In this document: in pieces, positions 6,138 through 7,902 of the stretch
How positions within the stretch are numbered: the stretch's first letter is position 1
Layout: each line of letters opens with the position of its first letter
Assembly: GCA_005877855.1 (NCBI GenBank)
Contig: VBOF01000091.1
Coordinates: forward strand, 1 to 7,902
Reading direction: 5' to 3'
Origin: Nitrospirota bacterium
Lineage (GTDB): Bacteria; Nitrospirota; Nitrospiria; Nitrospirales; NS-4
DNA length: 7,902 bases
The notes under the pieces: generated by a model
The model's database searches: none
What the model was told of the DNA's origin: nothing
The model's input: only the letters and a program-made list of their open reading frames with translations
Program-made: the position numbers and the translations under genes

Positions 6138-7598
6138 CTAGAACGCGACGAGGACGCGCACGCCGAAGATTTGGTTGTCGTAGTCCACCGTGCGCCCGCA
6201 GGTGGTACACGTTGGCCCTCCGCCATTCCCCGCCGTGCTGGTGCTGATGACCTGCCCGCCGACGGTGGTGCCGGACCCGAGCACGGTCTCTTTCAGGAGC
6301 GTGTAATCGAGGGCCACGGAAAAGTACTTGCTGAAGTCATAGCTGATCCCGAAGAGAATAGACTGAATGTCGCCGGCTGTTGTGTCCTTGTTCGGTTTCA
6401 TGAAGTAGTACCGGCTGAAGAGTCGCATCTTCTCGATCAGGGGAATGCGGTAGTAGCCCCAGAACTCGTAGCCGCGCGCCTGGTGGAAGCGGGGGATCGA
6501 GGTTGACGGGCCATTCCTTGCACCGTATACCGCAGCGCTAGTGTTGTCGTTTCCGTTGTACGTGCCCGGAACAAAAATTGCAGGACCCAGGGCCGTGCCG
6601 ACATTCGCGCCATCGTCAGCCCAGACCGCTTGAGCATTGACCTTAAACCGATCGGCTTGTGGATCATACACTTCCACGTTGCCGAGCAGACGCTGCGGAT
6701 TGAATCCCGTAACCCCGTTCCGCTCGCGCTCGTTGTGGTAAAAGCCTGACACGATGACGCCCTGGAAAGGCTCGATGCTGACCCGCCCCAACGCGGCCAG
6801 GCCACGGCCGTCCTGTGTGTTCTGATAGCCCTCTCCACTTTGGAGAGAGATATGGTAGTCAACTTTGTTGTTCCACACTTTGCCCAACACGCTGACGCCT
6901 AAGTCTGACGAGGTCTGGAAGTTCTGCTCATCCACCATGACCGGGCCCCGAAAGCGGTAGGTCCACCGGTGCTCCTCATACTCGATCCACGGGGTTTGGT
7001 GCTCGCCAATTCGTACTTCCAGCCCTGGCAGCACGACATGGTTGTAATACGCGTACTTGACGAACACCGTGTTGCGGCCGGTCCCGGCATACCCGGACAG
7101 GCCGAAGGGGGCCGCCTCGTGACAGTTGCCTGCGCTGGAGTTAGCGTTCGGGCAACTGTTCCCGCCGACGTTGTTGACCATCTGGTCGAGCGTTAGGCGG
7201 AAGTGGTGTCCCTCATCGAACCGCTTGATCAGCGTGAGGTAGGTCCTGGTGAAGTGAAAGCCGGTGGCGAGCCCTCGGTTGTTGTTCGCCGTGGGGTTAT
7301 TGATCCCTTTGTTGGCCACATCGCCGGTAAATGAATCACCCGTTGCGTAAGTGTAATCGAAGTAGAAGGTCGCCTTGAGCTCGATGCCCTTCAGCAAGTT
7401 GGACACGGTGGAAGCCGGTGCGGGAGGGGTCAGGGCCGCCTCCTTTTCCTTCTCGGCTTTGATCTTGAGCCAGTCTTCTTTGGTGATCTGGCCCTTCTCT
7501 AACAGAATGTCTTCGACCGCTGCCTGAGCGGATCCGTTCGAGACGGCGACGGCCAACGCGACCATGCTGATGATCGTTGCAAGTCGTCCGTATGTCAT
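6138..7598 (-). CDS. Outer-membrane porin, OprO/OprP (phosphate-selective) type
   Basis: A 486-residue outer-membrane beta-barrel. Residues 1-26 form a signal peptide with predicted cleavage after AQA. The mature N-terminus (EDILLEKGQITKEDWLKIKA, about 29-48) is the short helical lead common in phosphate-porin-like proteins. It is followed by a Pro/Ala linker and alternating strands rich in aromatic residues (ATFYFDYTYA, FRLTLDQM, VFVKYAYYNH, SRYYFMKP). The last residues, FGVRVLVAF, end in Phe, the usual barrel-assembly signal. Cys149/Cys159 and Cys464/Cys467 sit in probable loops. ATG at 7598 is backed by AGGAGG at 7607-7612, eight bases upstream. It lies 129 bases before phoB on the same strand and is divergent from the lipoprotein gene. 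Phosphate or polyphosphate transport is inferred from family and neighbours; ion selectivity cannot be read, and related barrels carry other anions. Confidence 0.82.
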   Translation of the reverse strand: MTYGRLATIISMVALAVAVSNGSAQAAVEDILLEKGQITKEDWLKIKAEKEKEAALTPPAPASTVSNLLKGIELKATFYFDYTYATGDSFTGDVANKGINNPTANNNRGLATGFHFTRTYLTLIKRFDEGHHFRLTLDQMVNNVGGNSCPNANSSAGNCHEAAPFGLSGYAGTGRNTVFVKYAYYNHVVLPGLEVRIGEHQTPWIEYEEHRWTYRFRGPVMVDEQNFQTSSDLGVSVLGKVWNNKVDYHISLQSGEGYQNTQDGRGLAALGRVSIEPFQGVIVSGFYHNERERNGVTGFNPQRLLGNVEVYDPQADRFKVNAQAVWADDGANVGTALGPAIFVPGTYNGNDNTSAAVYGARNGPSTSIPRFHQARGYEFWGYYRIPLIEKMRLFSRYYFMKPNKDTTAGDIQSILFGISYDFSKYFSVALDYTLLKETVLGSGTTVGGQVISTSTAGNGGGPTCTTCGRTVDYDNQIFGVRVLVAF

Positions 7599-7684
7599 GC
7601 TGCGTGCCTCCTGTGAGTGGGTGGTTGTTCAACGTAGGGAGCAGAATTGGCTAGCGCAGGTTAGTACCACGGGATGCACGCGGA

Positions 7685-7715
7685 ATTAAAGCCCTGTTAC
7701 AAACGCGTTAAATCT
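7685..7715 (-). promoter_or_regulatory. Possible activator-dependent porin promoter with a Pho-box-like repeat
   Basis: Read toward the porin, TTTAAT (7685-7690) matches the -10 consensus at five of six bases, but the positions 16-18 bases upstream give no good -35. Overlapping that place, the plus strand shows two half-sites 11 bases apart, CTGTTAC (7694-7700) and GCGTTAA (7705-7711). They share GTTA, and the first matches the CTGTCAT Pho-box unit at five of seven bases. The second match is weak and the distance to the -10 is not classical, so this is only suggestive of PhoB control. Confidence 0.25.
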
Positions 7716-7736
7716 TTCTCGACGCATCCGATCGCG

Positions 7737-7765
7737 TGGACGTGGGTGTCTGGATGACCTATAAT
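7737..7765 (+). promoter_or_regulatory. Sigma70-type promoter for the lipoprotein gene
   Basis: TGGACG (7737-7742), a 17-base spacer and a perfect TATAAT (7760-7765) lie on the plus strand. Transcription would begin near 7772, about 15 bases before the ATG at 7787. An 11-base palindrome, CGCACTGTGCG (7769-7779), covers the predicted start site and could be an operator or an early RNA hairpin. Confidence 0.6.
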
Positions 7766-7786
7766 CGGCGCACTGTGCGGGGACCT

Positions 7787-7902
7787 ATGGGATACAGGCA
7801 TCGGCTACACGATCGCGTTGTGATGGAGGGAGCTGCGTTGCTCCTCGTCGGTGCCCTCGCAGGCTGTTCCTTGCCCGCTCCGCCTTCGCGGGTGCTCTAC
7901 CA
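7787..7902 (+). CDS. Lipoprotein, 5' part only (cut by right window edge)
   Basis: An open plus-strand frame begins with ATG at 7787, preceded by GGGGA and a clear promoter, and runs 38 codons to the window edge. The start encodes a basic segment (MGYRHRLHDR), a short hydrophobic stretch (AALLLVGALAG) and Cys27 in the lipobox LAGC. This is a signal-peptidase II site, so the mature protein should be lipid-anchored. Ser28 at +2 would favour outer-membrane sorting by the E. coli rule, which may not apply here. A Pro-rich segment (SLPAPPSRVLY) follows. The rest is outside the window, so the family cannot be named. A second in-frame ATG at 7823 would shorten and weaken the basic region, so 7787 is preferred. 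Confidence 0.65.
   Translation, partial: MGYRHRLHDRVVMEGAALLLVGALAGCSLPAPPSRVLY

Noticed and set aside
7729..7818. Nine-base direct repeat CGATCGCGT at 7729 and 7810
   Set aside because: Only two copies, one inside coding sequence; in GC-rich DNA this is likely chance.

Overview
This GC-rich window (by eye around 60%) comes from a Gram-negative bacterium: it encodes a large outer-membrane beta-barrel with a cleavable signal peptide and a terminal Phe, plus the start of a lipoprotein. Gene style and content (a PhoR/PhoB pair beside a phosphate-porin-like barrel, Ppx/GppA and two thymidylate-kinase-like proteins) remind me of Nitrospira/Nitrospirota. That is recognition, not proof, and other phyla remain possible.

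Layout. All genes except the last run on the minus strand, so transcription reads right to left. From right to left: a lipoprotein gene on the plus strand, cut by the right edge (7787 onward); a divergent intergenic region (7599-7786) with a good sigma70-type promoter for the lipoprotein and a weak, possibly activator-dependent promoter for the porin; an OprO/OprP-type porin (7598-6138); a broken phoB response regulator (about 6008-5401); phoR sensor kinase (5395-3563); a Ppx/GppA exopolyphosphatase with a C-terminal HD domain (start near 3482, end 1926); two adjacent, homologous thymidylate-kinase-like P-loop kinases (1929-1144 and 1226-402); a short intergenic region with a near-consensus promoter; and the 5' part of a coiled-coil protein cut by the left edge (268 to 1).

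How they fit. phoB to the second kinase look like one operon: phoB and phoR are 5 nt apart, ppx and the first kinase share an ATGA stop/start, and the two kinases overlap by 83 nt. The theme is phosphate: uptake through the outer membrane, phosphate sensing, polyphosphate/pppGpp hydrolysis, and nucleotide phosphorylation.

Main points of interest. (1) phoB carries an out-of-frame internal deletion of about 100 nt that removes the last strand and helix of the receiver domain, including the conserved Lys, and splits receiver from DNA-binding domain. This is either a real pseudogene or a sequence error. (2) Both thymidylate-kinase-like proteins have changed residues at positions that contact dTMP in known enzymes, and the second also has Arg in place of the Walker A Lys. 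The pair may be a divergent nucleotide kinase and a modified partner linked to polyphosphate metabolism, rather than housekeeping Tmk. No CRISPR array, insertion sequence, tRNA or rRNA was seen. No gene-free stretch exceeds 300 bases; the longest is the 188-base divergent region at 7599-7786.
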